Assembly: GCA_018716385.1 (NCBI GenBank) | Contig: DVJZ01000040.1 | Coordinates: 1-57,771, forward strand | DNA from: Candidatus Enterenecus merdae | GTDB taxonomy: Bacteria; Bacillota; Clostridia; Oscillospirales; Oscillospiraceae | DNA: 57,771 bases | Direction: 5' to 3' | Shown here: piece after piece, positions 22,816 to 31,417 of the stretch | Layout: each line of letters opens with the position of its first letter | How positions within the stretch are numbered: position 1 is the stretch's first letter | Made by a program: the position numbers and the translations under genes | The notes under the pieces: model-generated | The model's database searches: none | What the model was told of the DNA's origin: nothing | The model's input: only the letters and a program-made list of their open reading frames with translations

Positions 22816-24702
22816 TCAACCCCGCCCTGCAAACAGGGCCCGGATGGCGTTGAGCACCGCCAGGATCATCACCCCCACGTCGGCAAAGATGGCAAGCCAC
22901 ATATTGGCAACCCCAAAGGCCACCAGCAGCAGGCAGGCCAGCTTCACCCCGATGGCAAAGACAATGTTCTGGTAGACGATGGCCAGGCACTTGCGGGAGA
23001 TACGGATGGCCTGGGCAATCTTCCTGGGATCGTCGTCCATGAGCACCACGTCAGCCGCCTCGATGGCCGCATCAGAACCCATGGCCCCCATGGCGATGCC
23101 GATATCCGCCCGGCTGAGCACCGGCGCATCGTTGATGCCGTCGCCCACAAAGGCCAGCTTTTCCCGCTCTCCCTCGGCCTGTAAAAGCGACTCCACCCGC
23201 TCCACCTTGTCCCCGGGCAGCAGCTGGGCATCCACCTGGTCAATCCCCAGCTGGGCCGCCACCTGATCGGCCACCGGCTGGGCGTCCCCGGTGAGCATCA
23301 CCGTCCGGCGCACCCCCACCTTCCTCAGGTCCTGGATGGCCTGCTGGGCGGTGGGTTTCACCCGGTCGGCAATGACGATGTGCCCCGCGTACGCCCCGTC
23401 CACCGCTATGTGGATGATGGTGCCCACGCTGTGACAGGGCCGGAAGGGGATTCTTAGGCGCTCCATGAGCTTGTCGTTGCCTGCGGCCACCTCCAATCCA
23501 TCCACCTGAGCGATGACGCCGTTTCCGCTGATCTCCTGGATCTCCCCCACCCGGGAACGGTCTATGGGCCTGCCATAGGCCCGCTGCAAGCTCTTGCTGA
23601 TGGGGTGGGAGGAGGCGCTCTCGGCCAGGGCGGCATACTCCACCAGCTTGGCCTGCTCCATGGCGCTGTGGTGGATGGCGTTGACCTCAAACACCCCCTG
23701 GGTCAGGGTGCCCGTCTTGTCAAACACCACGGTCCGGGTCTGGGACAGGGTCTCCAGGTAGTTGGAGCCCTTCACCAGAACCCCGGCCTTGCTGGCCCCG
23801 CCAATACCGGCGAAGAAGGACAGGGGGATGCTGATCACCAGGGCGCAGGGGCAACTGGCCACCAGGAAGGTCAGGGCCCGGTAGATCCAGGTGCCCCAGT
23901 CCCCATCCAGCCCCAGCCCCACCAGGCGCACCAGCGGCGGCACCACGGCCAGCACCAGGGCCGCGCCGCACACCGCCGGGGTGTACACCCGGGCAAACTT
24001 GGTGATGAAGTCCTCCGAGCGGGACTTGCGGGAGCTGGCGTTCTCCACCAAGTCCAGGATCCGGGACACGGTGGACTCCCCAAAGGGCTTGGTGGTGCGC
24101 ACCCGCAGCACCCCCGTCAGGTTGATGCAGCCGCTGATGATCTCGTCGCCCTGCCCCACCTCCCGGGGCAGGCTCTCCCCGGTCAGGGCGCTGGTGTTCA
24201 GGGTGGAGCTGCCCTGGTCCACCACCCCGTCCAGCGGCACCTTCTCCCCCGGCTGCACCACAATGATCGTCCCCACCTCCACCTCGTCCGGGTCCACCCG
24301 CTCCAGCCTGCCCGCCCGCTCCACGTTGGCATAGTCGGGACGGATGTCCATCAGGGCGCTGATGTTCCGGCGGCTCTTGCCCACGGCATAGCTCTGGAAC
24401 CACTCGCCCACCTGGTAGAACAGCATCACCGCGATGGCCTCGGTGTAGTCCCCGCTGCCCGCGTACAGTGCCAGGGCAATGGCGCCGATGGTGGCCACTG
24501 CCATGAGGAAGTTCTCGTCAAAGATCTGCCCATTTCGGATGCCCCTGCCCGCTTTGAGCAAGATGTCATAGCCGATGACCAGATATGGCACCAGGTAGAG
24601 GGCAAAGCGCGCCCACCCTTGGGCCGGGATCAGGTTCAACCCGACCAGCAGCGCCGCCGCCACCAGGATCCTGACCAGCATCCTGCGCTGTTTCTTACTC
24701 AT
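22816..24702 (-). CDS. P1B-type heavy-metal-transporting ATPase (Zn/Cd/Pb type)
   Basis: Exports soft divalent metals from the cytosol using ATP. All P-type elements are present: TGES actuator motif, SCPCALVIS in the membrane (~residue 284), DKTGTLT phosphorylation site (~329), SSHPIS, and GDGINDAP. Asn and Lys in QNIVFAIGVKLACLL and the Asp of IFADVGVMIL fit the Zn/Cd/Pb (P1B-2) signature. Unusually it has no N-terminal metal-binding domain (628 residues); a free-standing HMA protein is encoded just upstream. ATG 24702 follows GAGGTG by 6 bases. Part of the feoA-feoB-HMA-ATPase run. Confidence 0.93.
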   Translation of the reverse strand: MSKKQRRMLVRILVAAALLVGLNLIPAQGWARFALYLVPYLVIGYDILLKAGRGIRNGQIFDENFLMAVATIGAIALALYAGSGDYTEAIAVMLFYQVGEWFQSYAVGKSRRNISALMDIRPDYANVERAGRLERVDPDEVEVGTIIVVQPGEKVPLDGVVDQGSSTLNTSALTGESLPREVGQGDEIISGCINLTGVLRVRTTKPFGESTVSRILDLVENASSRKSRSEDFITKFARVYTPAVCGAALVLAVVPPLVRLVGLGLDGDWGTWIYRALTFLVASCPCALVISIPLSFFAGIGGASKAGVLVKGSNYLETLSQTRTVVFDKTGTLTQGVFEVNAIHHSAMEQAKLVEYAALAESASSHPISKSLQRAYGRPIDRSRVGEIQEISGNGVIAQVDGLEVAAGNDKLMERLRIPFRPCHSVGTIIHIAVDGAYAGHIVIADRVKPTAQQAIQDLRKVGVRRTVMLTGDAQPVADQVAAQLGIDQVDAQLLPGDKVERVESLLQAEGEREKLAFVGDGINDAPVLSRADIGIAMGAMGSDAAIEAADVVLMDDDPRKIAQAIRISRKCLAIVYQNIVFAIGVKLACLLLVAFGVANMWLAIFADVGVMILAVLNAIRALFAGRG

Positions 24703-24720
24703 CTTCACCACCTCAGTTTC

Positions 24721-24804
24721 CCATTCAACAATTAAATACTTATTTATTTGTTTGTGGCTAAGAAAGCGCCCTCGGCCATGGGCACACTGCCTGGGGCGCT
24801 TTCT
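24721..24804 (-). other. hairpin and AT-rich spacer before the ATPase gene
   Basis: AGAAAGCGCCC (24761-24771) pairs with GGGCGCTTTCT (24794-24804) without a T tract on the minus strand. The AT-rich stretch 24725-24755 contains AATAAATAAGTATTTAATT, a loosely palindromic sequence like ArsR-family sites. This may be an attenuating or processing hairpin plus an operator. Confidence 0.4.
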
Positions 24805-24816
24805 CCTTCCTGTCGA

Positions 24817-25035
24817 TCAGAGGTAGATCTCGCAGTCGCTCTCCACCCGTTTGCAGTTCTTCCGCACCTGCTCCATCACCGCTTTGGGGTCGTGCCCCTC
24901 GGCAAACTCCACGATCATCTTTAGAGTCATGAAATTCACCGTGGCGGCCTGGACGCCCTCGGTCTTGCGGGCGGCCTGCTCCATCTTATCCGCGCAGCTG
25001 GCGCAGTCCACTTCAATCTGATAGGTTTTTTTCAT
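24817..25035 (-). CDS. heavy-metal-associated (HMA) domain protein
   Basis: 72-residue cytosolic metallochaperone-like protein consisting only of an HMA fold. MKKTYQIEVDCASCADKMEQ carries the metal-binding CxxC at residues 11 and 14; beta-alpha-beta continues with GVQAATVNFMTLKMIVEF. ATG 25035 is behind AAGGGG. It lies directly before the P1B ATPase, which lacks its own N-terminal HMA domain, so the two probably work as a split transporter and chaperone. Confidence 0.92.
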   Translation of the reverse strand: MKKTYQIEVDCASCADKMEQAARKTEGVQAATVNFMTLKMIVEFAEGHDPKAVMEQVRKNCKRVESDCEIYL

Positions 25036-25056
25036 GCTATGCTTCCCCTTTCGGAC

Positions 25057-25083
25057 AAGATTATTTATCAATTAAATAATCTT
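25057..25083. promoter_or_regulatory. perfect AT-rich palindrome, probable metalloregulator operator
   Basis: AAGATTATTTA (25057-25067), spacer TCAAT, TAAATAATCTT (25073-25083), exact over 11 bases. It lies in the feoB-HMA gap just upstream of the HMA ribosome site. Length and AT-richness fit ArsR/SmtB-type dimers; an ArsR gene lies 2.6 kb away. No clear promoter was seen beside it. Confidence 0.55.
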
Positions 25084-25233
25084 TTAATTCTAATGGCATC
25101 ATACGCTTCCTGGGCCATCTTGTCAACCATTTTTCATCAGATCCTTCCGATTGGGCAAATTCAGCTTCCAATTTGGCGCCTCCCCTGCTGGGCCAGGTTG
25201 CGATGGCCCGGGGGAAGCCGCCTCCAGCCTGCC

Positions 25234-27276
25234 TCAGGTCAGAAACAGCCCCAGCTGGTAAACTAGGAAGGTGACCGCCCAGGCCACCGCCAGCTGGAAC
25301 AGGGCGGTAAAGCCCATCCAGGCCCAGCTGCCCGACTCCTTGCGAATGGTGGCCAGGGTGGCCGCGCAGGGAATGTAGAGCAGGCAAAACACCATCAGGC
25401 ACAGGGCGTTGAGCGGCCCGAAGCCGATCCCGGTCAGGGCAGCGGCAAAGGCGTTCATCCCCTCCGGAGCGGCGGCGTTGGCCACGCCGAAGAGCACCGC
25501 GCAGCTGGACACCACCACCTCTTTGGCCGAGATGCCCGCGATCAGCGCCACCACGATCTGCCAAAAGCCCAGTCCAACGGGGGCAAAGACCGGCACCAGC
25601 CAGCGGCCGATGTAGGCCCCAAAGCTGTCACCCATCCCGCCGGCGTAGCCCTGGGGGCCAAAGTTCAGCACCAGCCAGAGCAGCAACGTGGCCAGAAAGA
25701 TGGTGGTGCCCGCCTTGCCCAGGTAGTCCTTCACCTTTTCCCAGACGTAGATCGCCACCGTCCTGCCGTCCGGCAGCTTGTAGTCGGGCAGCTCAATCAT
25801 CAGATAATTGACGCTGCCCCGCCGGTCCAGCTGGTGGAGCACCCAGGACACCCCGATGGCCACCCCGATGCCGATCAGGTACATGGAGTAGGCCACCGCC
25901 ATGGCGCTGTTGGGAAAGAACAGTTCGGCAAACAGGATGTAAATGGTCAGCCGGGCGTTGCAGCTCATGAAGGGGGTGACCAGCATCACCTTGTACCGGT
26001 CCCGCCGGTTCTCCAGCGCCCGGGAGGCCATGAGGGCGGGTACCGTGCAGCCAAAGCCCAGCAGCATGGGGATGAACGCCTTGCCAGACAGGCCCAGCCT
26101 GCTCATGATCCCCTCCATCACATAGGCCACCCGGGCCATGTAGCCGCTGTCCTCCAGCAGGGCCAGGCAGAGAAATAGGATCAGGATGTTGGGCAGGAAG
26201 GTCACAATGCTTCCCACCCCACCGATCACCCCGTCCACCACCAGGGAGGACACCACCCCGCTGACCTGGGCTCCAGCCAGCAGGCCCGCCGCCCCATCGG
26301 ACAGCCAGCCCACGGCCAGCTCAAAATACCCCTTAAGCCAGTCGCCTATGGTAAAGGTGAGGAAGAAGGCCACGGCCATGATGGCCAGGAATGCCGGGAT
26401 CCCCCACACCGGGTGAGTGAGCACCCGATCAGCCCGCTGGGTGAGCAGGTCCTGGCGCTGCTTGTGCAGCAGCACCTCATGGAGGATCTCCTCGATGAAT
26501 TCATACTTCTGATTGACGATATCCGATGCGCGGCTACCCAGCTGCCCCTGGGGCAGCTCCACCGGGTAGCGCTGGGTGATCTCCCGGTCCCCCTCCAGCA
26601 GCTTCAGGGCATGCCAGCGGTAGTTGTCCAGCTCTGGGTAGCGCCGCTCCAGCTGGGCTGTGAGCTGGTCGATCTGATCCTCGATGTCGTCTGAGTAGAC
26701 CATGGCGTACCGCGCATGGCGCTCCTCCCGGCCGCTGCTGCCCCCCCGGTGGTGGTGGATCAGGCAGTCGGGCTGGGTGTGCCCCTTGTGGTGAACGGCG
26801 GCGTGGAGCAGGATGTCCAGCCCCCGCCGCTTCCGGGCCGACACCGGGATCACCGGGATGCCCAGCATCTCTGGCAGGCGGTGCAGGTCGATCTCCATGC
26901 CCCGCTTCTCCACGATATCCATCATGTTCAGGGCCAGCACCACCGGCTTGCCCAGCTCCAGCAGTTGCAGGGTCAGATACAGGCTGCGCTCCAGAGTGGA
27001 TGCGTCGGCCACGTTGATCATCACGTCCACCTCATCGCTGAGGATGAACTGCCGGGCCACCGTCTCTTCCATGGTGTAGGAGCTCAGGCTGTAAGTGCCC
27101 GGCAGGTCCACCAGGCGGATGTCCAGGCCATGGTCCCGGATGGCCCCCTCCACCCGCTCCACCGTGACCCCAGGCCAGTTGGCCACCTTCAGGTTGGCCC
27201 CGGTATAGGCGTTGAACAGGGTGGTCTTGCCGCAGTTGGGATTGCCGATGAACCCGATGGTCAGCCCAGCGCTCAT
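25234..27276 (-). CDS. feoB: ferrous iron transporter FeoB
   Basis: Fe(II) uptake permease with an N-terminal G domain. G1 GNPNCGKTT (residues ~10-18), G2/G3 GVTVERVEG and DLPGTYSLSS, G4 ALNMMD; then the GDI-like region and about eight to ten membrane helices with the two paired Gate segments (LGFGCTVPALMASRAL... and AGISAKEVVVSSCAVLFG). 680 residues. ATG 27276 overlaps the feoA stop (ATGA). The co-directional HMA and P1B ATPase genes downstream link iron entry with metal export. Confidence 0.97.
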   Translation of the reverse strand: MSAGLTIGFIGNPNCGKTTLFNAYTGANLKVANWPGVTVERVEGAIRDHGLDIRLVDLPGTYSLSSYTMEETVARQFILSDEVDVMINVADASTLERSLYLTLQLLELGKPVVLALNMMDIVEKRGMEIDLHRLPEMLGIPVIPVSARKRRGLDILLHAAVHHKGHTQPDCLIHHHRGGSSGREERHARYAMVYSDDIEDQIDQLTAQLERRYPELDNYRWHALKLLEGDREITQRYPVELPQGQLGSRASDIVNQKYEFIEEILHEVLLHKQRQDLLTQRADRVLTHPVWGIPAFLAIMAVAFFLTFTIGDWLKGYFELAVGWLSDGAAGLLAGAQVSGVVSSLVVDGVIGGVGSIVTFLPNILILFLCLALLEDSGYMARVAYVMEGIMSRLGLSGKAFIPMLLGFGCTVPALMASRALENRRDRYKVMLVTPFMSCNARLTIYILFAELFFPNSAMAVAYSMYLIGIGVAIGVSWVLHQLDRRGSVNYLMIELPDYKLPDGRTVAIYVWEKVKDYLGKAGTTIFLATLLLWLVLNFGPQGYAGGMGDSFGAYIGRWLVPVFAPVGLGFWQIVVALIAGISAKEVVVSSCAVLFGVANAAAPEGMNAFAAALTGIGFGPLNALCLMVFCLLYIPCAATLATIRKESGSWAWMGFTALFQLAVAWAVTFLVYQLGLFLT

Positions 27277-27497
27277 GGCTCGTCCTCCACTTCGATGTTC
27301 CGGGTAATGTAAGCCCCCAGGGCAAACCTGGCCCCCCGCAGGCGGATGATGAGGATGCCATCCCCCTTGCGGTTGAGGACGGACACCGGCGTCTGCCGGG
27401 TCATCCCCAGCGCCTCCAGCCGGCGCTGGAGCTGAAAGGGCAGGCGGATCTCCTCCACCCGGTAGGTTTGTCCGATCTGCCCGTGCTGCAAAAGCAT
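27273..27497 (-). CDS. feoA: ferrous iron transport protein FeoA
   Basis: 74-residue SH3-like protein that assists FeoB. GQTYRVEEIRLPFQLQRRLEALGMTRQTPV, NRKGDGILIIRLRGARFALG and ITRNIEV fit the FeoA pattern. ATG 27497 is behind AGGGGG; ATGA overlap with feoB. Its promoter faces that of the ArsR gene across ~50 bases. Confidence 0.94.
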   Translation of the reverse strand: MLLQHGQIGQTYRVEEIRLPFQLQRRLEALGMTRQTPVSVLNRKGDGILIIRLRGARFALGAYITRNIEVEDEP

Positions 27498-27533
27498 CTG
27501 TGCGCCCCCTATGCATTGGTGTTTCCTCTTTTT

Positions 27534-27562
27534 ATCTTACTTCACAGCAGGCCGCGCTGCAA
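27534..27562 (-). promoter_or_regulatory. feoAB promoter
   Basis: Minus-strand TTGCAG (27562-27557), 17-base spacer, TAAGAT (27539-27534). No clear Fur or DtxR box was found by eye. Confidence 0.7.
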
Positions 27563-27590
27563 GTCCCAATCTCCTCCAAACGCCCACGCG

Positions 27591-27619
27591 TTGACTTTTT
27601 CCGCTCAATTGTATATACT
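27591..27619 (+). promoter_or_regulatory. promoter of the ArsR-AraC-ZIP genes
   Basis: TTGACT (27591-27596), 17-base spacer, TATACT (27614-27619). Confidence 0.8.
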
Positions 27620-27676
27620 GGCTGCAAACGCATCGGCCGGACGGCCCCTGCGCCGCATCGCAAAGGAGGGACCGGG

Positions 27677-28039
27677 ATGATGGGGAAACTGCTGCCCCAC
27701 GACCACGGGCAGAAAACGGAGGCCATTCTGGAGCGGGTACCCCGGCTGGATCAGTTCCAGACCGTGGCCGACATCTTTAAGCAGCTGGGCGACGGCAGCC
27801 GGATCCGCATCTTCTGGCTGCTTTGCCATTGCGAGCAGTGCGTCATCAACCTGTCCTCCATGGTGGAGATGAGCAGCCCGGCGGTCTCCCACCACCTGCG
27901 CCAGCTCAAGAGCGGCGGGCTCATCGTCAGCCGCCGGGAAGGGCGGGAGGTCTACTACAAGGCGGCCCAAACCCAGCGGGCCCAGCTGCTGCACCACATG
28001 ATCGAGGCCATGGTGGAGATTGCCTGTCCCTCCCCTTGA
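27677..28039 (+). CDS. ArsR/SmtB family metalloregulator
   Basis: 120-residue winged-helix repressor. IFKQLGDGSRIRIFWLLCHCEQCV opens the DNA-binding domain and holds three cysteines (CHCEQC) at the helix where ArsR/CadC sensors bind metal; VEMSSPAVSHHLRQLKSGGLIVSRREGREVYY gives recognition helix and wing. An N-terminal HDHG adds possible ligands. ATG 27677 is 6 bases behind GGAGGG. Divergent from feoAB and upstream of an AraC regulator and ZIP importer. Metal specificity is inferred only from context (Fe/Zn/Cd). Confidence 0.92.
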   Translation: MMGKLLPHDHGQKTEAILERVPRLDQFQTVADIFKQLGDGSRIRIFWLLCHCEQCVINLSSMVEMSSPAVSHHLRQLKSGGLIVSRREGREVYYKAAQTQRAQLLHHMIEAMVEIACPSP

Positions 28040-28063
28040 TCCTATGCCCGGAGGAGGGATTCC

Positions 28064-29104
28064 ATGATGCGAGAGGAATTTGCCCGGCTGGAACAGTCCC
28101 TGGCCCGGGTGCCCGTGGGCTGCCTGGCCGTGGAGCGGCACGCCGGGGAGGACGGCCCCACCCCCTTCCCCTCCGGCCTGCGCGCCCAAGTGGACGGCCG
28201 AGGGGCGGTGGGCGTCTACCAGCCCCTTCCCGGCGTGCAGGTGTGCCTGTGGCGCTTTGCCGCCAGCCGAGTGGACTTCGCCCCTGCCGCTCCAGGCCCC
28301 ATCCTGGCTGTCACCCACTGCCGGCTGGGCCGGGTGGTGTGGGATCCGGGGGAGAACGCCCCAGGGGAGCTGGATCCGGGAGAGCTGGCCCTGGGCCATC
28401 CGGGCAAGGAGGGATTGGCCCTGCGCTTCCCCCTGGAATCTTTTCAAGGAGCGTCCATATTGCTCAGCCCGGAGGCGCTGGAACATGACTGCTCCCCGTT
28501 TCCCGGGCTGGGCAGTGAGGTTGTGGAACGTCTTTTGGCGCACCTCCCCCCTTCCCACAGCGCCGCCACCTTTCCTGGCGATCCGGATGCAGCCTGCATC
28601 TTCGATCCCCTCTACCGCGCCCCGCCCGCCCACCTGTCTCCCCTGTGCGCGCTGAAGGTCCAGGAGCTGCTGCTGTGGCTGGCCCGGCTGGCCCCCGACC
28701 CTGCCCGGCTCACCCCCTACCGCGCCCAGCAGGAGCGGGTGATCCGGGACATCCACCACCTGCTCACCACTCACCTGGACCGGCGCTTCACCATCCAGGA
28801 GCTCTCCCGGCGCTACCTCATCAACACCACCTCCCTGAAGCAGCGCTTCAAAGCGGCGTACGGGCTGCCCATCGCCGCCTACATGAAGCGCTACCGCGTC
28901 CGACGGGCCGCCCAGCTGCTGCTGGATTCGGACGTGCGCATCGCCGATGTGGCCTCCCAGGTAGGCTATGAAACCCAGGGGAAGTTCACCCAGGCCTTCC
29001 AGGACGTGCTGGGCCAGTCCCCATCCCAGTACCGTAAGCAGCGCCTTGCCCAGCCCAACCCGTTCCCGGGGAATATCCCCGACGGGCCCAGCCCCTCATT
29101 TTGA
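28064..29104 (+). CDS. AraC family transcriptional regulator
   Basis: 346-residue regulator. The C-terminal ~100 residues are an AraC double helix-turn-helix: RRFTIQELSRRYLINTTSLKQRFKAAYGLPIAAYMKRYRVRRAAQLLLDSD and IADVASQVGYETQGKFTQAFQDVLGQSPSQYRK, near family consensus. The N-terminal ~230 residues do not match a sensor domain I recognise, though their length fits the PchR-like iron-responsive group. Position between an ArsR gene (24 bases) and a ZIP transporter gene (16 bases) suggests metal- or siderophore-linked control. Confidence 0.9.
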   Translation: MMREEFARLEQSLARVPVGCLAVERHAGEDGPTPFPSGLRAQVDGRGAVGVYQPLPGVQVCLWRFAASRVDFAPAAPGPILAVTHCRLGRVVWDPGENAPGELDPGELALGHPGKEGLALRFPLESFQGASILLSPEALEHDCSPFPGLGSEVVERLLAHLPPSHSAATFPGDPDAACIFDPLYRAPPAHLSPLCALKVQELLLWLARLAPDPARLTPYRAQQERVIRDIHHLLTTHLDRRFTIQELSRRYLINTTSLKQRFKAAYGLPIAAYMKRYRVRRAAQLLLDSDVRIADVASQVGYETQGKFTQAFQDVLGQSPSQYRKQRLAQPNPFPGNIPDGPSPSF

Positions 29105-29120
29105 CAAAGGAGCGTCCCCG

Positions 29121-29912
29121 ATGCCACAGATTTTAACCTTTCTCATCCTGCTTACCCTGCTCACCGGAGTGGGCGGGCTCGCCCTGGGCGGCGGACTGGC
29201 CGCCCTGCTCCGGCGGGAGTCCTCCCGGGCTACCGGCCTGCTGCTCTCCTTCACCGCGGGGCTGATGCTGTGCATTGTGTCCTTCGACATGGTGCCCCAG
29301 GCCATGGAGGCCACTGAGACAGACTATCTGCCTCCCCTCTTCCTGGTGGCCGGATTCGCCCTCACCTTCCTGCTCAACGGCTGGATTGACAAAAGCGCCC
29401 ACCACAGCCACGGCCACGGCTCCCACCACTGCGCCTGCGGCCGCCATGACCTGCATACCGCCGGCATCGTGCTGGCCGCAGCGGTGGCCCTACACAATAT
29501 GCCCGTGGGTATGGCCGTTGGCACCACCGTGGCCGCCCACGGCATCTGCTGGGCCAGCACGCTGTCCGCCGTCACCATCGGGCTGCACAACATCCCGGAG
29601 GGGATGAGCATCGCCATCCCCCTGCTCCATGACGGAAGCAAGGTCCGCGGCGCGGTGGGTGTAGCCGCCCTCAGCGGGTTGCCCACCGTGGCCGGCGCCC
29701 TGGTCGGCTACTTCATCGGCGGCCACACCCCCATGGCCCTGTCCATCCTGATGAGCATCGCCGGCGGGGCCATGCTCTACGTGGTCTTTTTTGAGCTGCT
29801 GCCCGAGGCCGGCCGCCAATGGCGCTCCCGGTGGACCGTCCTGGCCACCGTGGTGGGCTTTGCCCTTGGGGTGCTGCTCCTGCTCAGCCCCGGCCACAGC
29901 CATGCCCATTGA
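29121..29912 (+). CDS. ZIP family metal transporter
   Basis: 263-residue divalent-metal importer of the ZIP family. Eight hydrophobic helices; conserved metal-site helices ALHNMPVGMAVG and GLHNIPEGMSIAIPL (HNxPxG motifs); a histidine-rich loop (HHSHGHGSHHCACGRHD, residues ~93-110) between helices 3 and 4 as usual. ATG 29121 is behind AAAGGAGCG. Zinc is likeliest, ferrous iron possible given the feo genes. Confidence 0.95.
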   Translation: MPQILTFLILLTLLTGVGGLALGGGLAALLRRESSRATGLLLSFTAGLMLCIVSFDMVPQAMEATETDYLPPLFLVAGFALTFLLNGWIDKSAHHSHGHGSHHCACGRHDLHTAGIVLAAAVALHNMPVGMAVGTTVAAHGICWASTLSAVTIGLHNIPEGMSIAIPLLHDGSKVRGAVGVAALSGLPTVAGALVGYFIGGHTPMALSILMSIAGGAMLYVVFFELLPEAGRQWRSRWTVLATVVGFALGVLLLLSPGHSHAH

Positions 29913-29960
29913 TGGTACAAAAACAGCGGCGTGGGAAATTCCCCCGCCGCTGGGACGCCC

Positions 29961-29988
29961 GGCCCGCCCTTTCAAGGGCGGGCCTTTC
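29961..29988 (+). terminator. terminator after the ZIP gene
   Basis: GCCCGCCCTT, TC, AAGGGCGGGC then CTTTCTC; an AGCGGCG.../...CGCCGCT hairpin lies just upstream (29925-29951). Confidence 0.8.
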
Positions 29989-30765
29989 TCACATCAGTTT
30001 TACAGTGAAGAACACCGCCTGGCAGAACAGCCAGCCGACCAGGCCAAAGATGAGGTAGAGCGCCGCCGACGTGCCCAGCACCAGCCCTGCCGCCAGCGCC
30101 GCGGCCACGATCCCGCAGGTGACCCAAGTGCTCACATAGTAGGAGCGCGCCGGCATCAGCCGCACACCGCCCAGCACCCCGCCCGACTGCCGCAACCGCC
30201 AGCACAGCGCCGCAACCCCAGCCAGCACCACCCAGGCCGCGAGGAAGCAGGCTGTGACCGCTCCGGAATGGCTGAGATAGTAAGCCCGGTAGATCCATAG
30301 CGCCGCCATCCCGCACCCAGTAAGCGCCGTGTTGACAAAGAAGGAGCGCTGGTACAGGAAGTAGACCAGGATGAGCACCGCCCCAATGGCCGGCAGCACC
30401 AGCAGCACCCGCACCCCTTCGTCATAGAAGTGGTAGGCCACCCAAGACACCACCAACAGGAAGAGGGCAGCCCCGATCAGGATCCTGGGCAGCAGCACAC
30501 CCTTGCCCCGCCGGGCCGCCTGCACCGCCCATACCACGGCTGCCCCCGCCAGCGCGATGCCCAGGAACCGGTACACCCGGAAAAACAGGAGCAGACCCTG
30601 GGCCACCGCTACTCGCCAGGCCGCTCCGGTGATGTCCACATAAAAATGCTTGACAAGCAGGATGACCAGCTCCGCCACCACCGCGCCCAGCAGCCAGAGC
30701 AGCATCCGGTGAAAAGCTGCGTCCTCTGCCTGACGGCGTTTGCCCTGCTGTTCCTTGTCGGTCAT
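29989..30765 (-). CDS. integral membrane protein of unknown function
   Basis: 258 residues with about seven hydrophobic helices (LLWLLGAVVAELVILLV, ILIGAALFLLVVSWVA, LLVLPAIGAVLILVYFLYQ, AVTACFLAAWVVLAGVAAL and others) after a charged N-terminal tail MTDKEQQGKRRQAED. I recognise no family motif. ATG 30765 lies 8 bases behind AAAGGA; in-frame upstream starts add 2 to 7 residues. It has its own promoter (30853-30881) and stands alone, convergent with the ZIP gene. The pattern is conserved-type Clostridia membrane protein; no function can be given. Confidence 0.75.
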   Translation of the reverse strand: MTDKEQQGKRRQAEDAAFHRMLLWLLGAVVAELVILLVKHFYVDITGAAWRVAVAQGLLLFFRVYRFLGIALAGAAVVWAVQAARRGKGVLLPRILIGAALFLLVVSWVAYHFYDEGVRVLLVLPAIGAVLILVYFLYQRSFFVNTALTGCGMAALWIYRAYYLSHSGAVTACFLAAWVVLAGVAALCWRLRQSGGVLGGVRLMPARSYYVSTWVTCGIVAAALAAGLVLGTSAALYLIFGLVGWLFCQAVFFTVKLM

Positions 30766-30852
30766 TCTCATCATTCCTTTTTTCAATCATCGGGCGAACC
30801 CCGCCTCCGCAGGATACCCCACAGGGTGGCGGACCACGGGAAAGCGTGATAT

Positions 30853-30881
30853 AGTATAGCAGAAACCCCCGACTTTTGCAA
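30853..30881 (-). promoter_or_regulatory. promoter of the 7-TM protein gene
   Basis: Minus-strand TTGCAA (30881-30876), 17-base spacer, extended TGCTATACT (TATACT 30858-30853). Confidence 0.75.
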
Positions 30882-30935
30882 CCAAAAAACCTCTTGCCAG
30901 GCCCTACTGTCTGGCCGGGCCACCCCGATTGCCTC

Positions 30936-30964
30936 TTGCGTCTTTTCCCACCCCGGCCTATAAT
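30936..30964 (+). promoter_or_regulatory. cdd promoter
   Basis: TTGCGT (30936-30941), 17-base spacer, TATAAT (30959-30964). Confidence 0.75.
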
Positions 30965-30997
30965 GGCGGTATCCCAATGGAAAGGAAGCTGAAGCAA

Positions 30998-31405
30998 ATG
31001 CTGTCAGACAAAGAGCTGGTGGACTTGGCCTTCCAAATGCTGGAGCGGTCCTATGTCCCCTATTCCAAGTTTCCCGTGGGCGCCGCCATCGCCTGTGCCG
31101 ATGGGGCCGTGTTCACCGGCTGTAATGTGGAAAACGCCGCCTATGGCTCCACCATCTGCGCCGAGCGCACCGCCTTGGTCAAAGCGGTGAGCGAAGGGCG
31201 CCGGGATGGTCTGGAGCGCATCGCCATCGTGGGCAACAGCGCCGACTACTGCTGGCCCTGCGGCGCCTGCCGGCAGATGCTCTATGAGTTCAATCCCAAC
31301 CTCACCGTACTGGTGGCCCGGGCCGACCGGCAGTTTGTCTCTTTCCCGCTGCATGAGCTGATGCCCCACGGATTCGGCCCTAAGGCGCTGACCCAGGCGA
31401 AGTAG
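30998..31405 (+). CDS. cdd: cytidine deaminase
   Basis: Zinc enzyme converting cytidine and deoxycytidine to uridine and deoxyuridine for pyrimidine salvage. 135 residues with the substrate segment YVPYSKFPVGAA, GCNVENAAYGSTICAERTA (zinc Cys and catalytic Glu) and PCGACRQML (two zinc Cys). I chose ATG 30998, 9 bases behind AAAGGAAG, which gives the family length; ATG 30977 in frame would add 7 residues. Single gene. Confidence 0.95.
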   Translation: MLSDKELVDLAFQMLERSYVPYSKFPVGAAIACADGAVFTGCNVENAAYGSTICAERTALVKAVSEGRRDGLERIAIVGNSADYCWPCGACRQMLYEFNPNLTVLVARADRQFVSFPLHELMPHGFGPKALTQAK

Positions 31406-31417
31406 AGGACGCACTCA

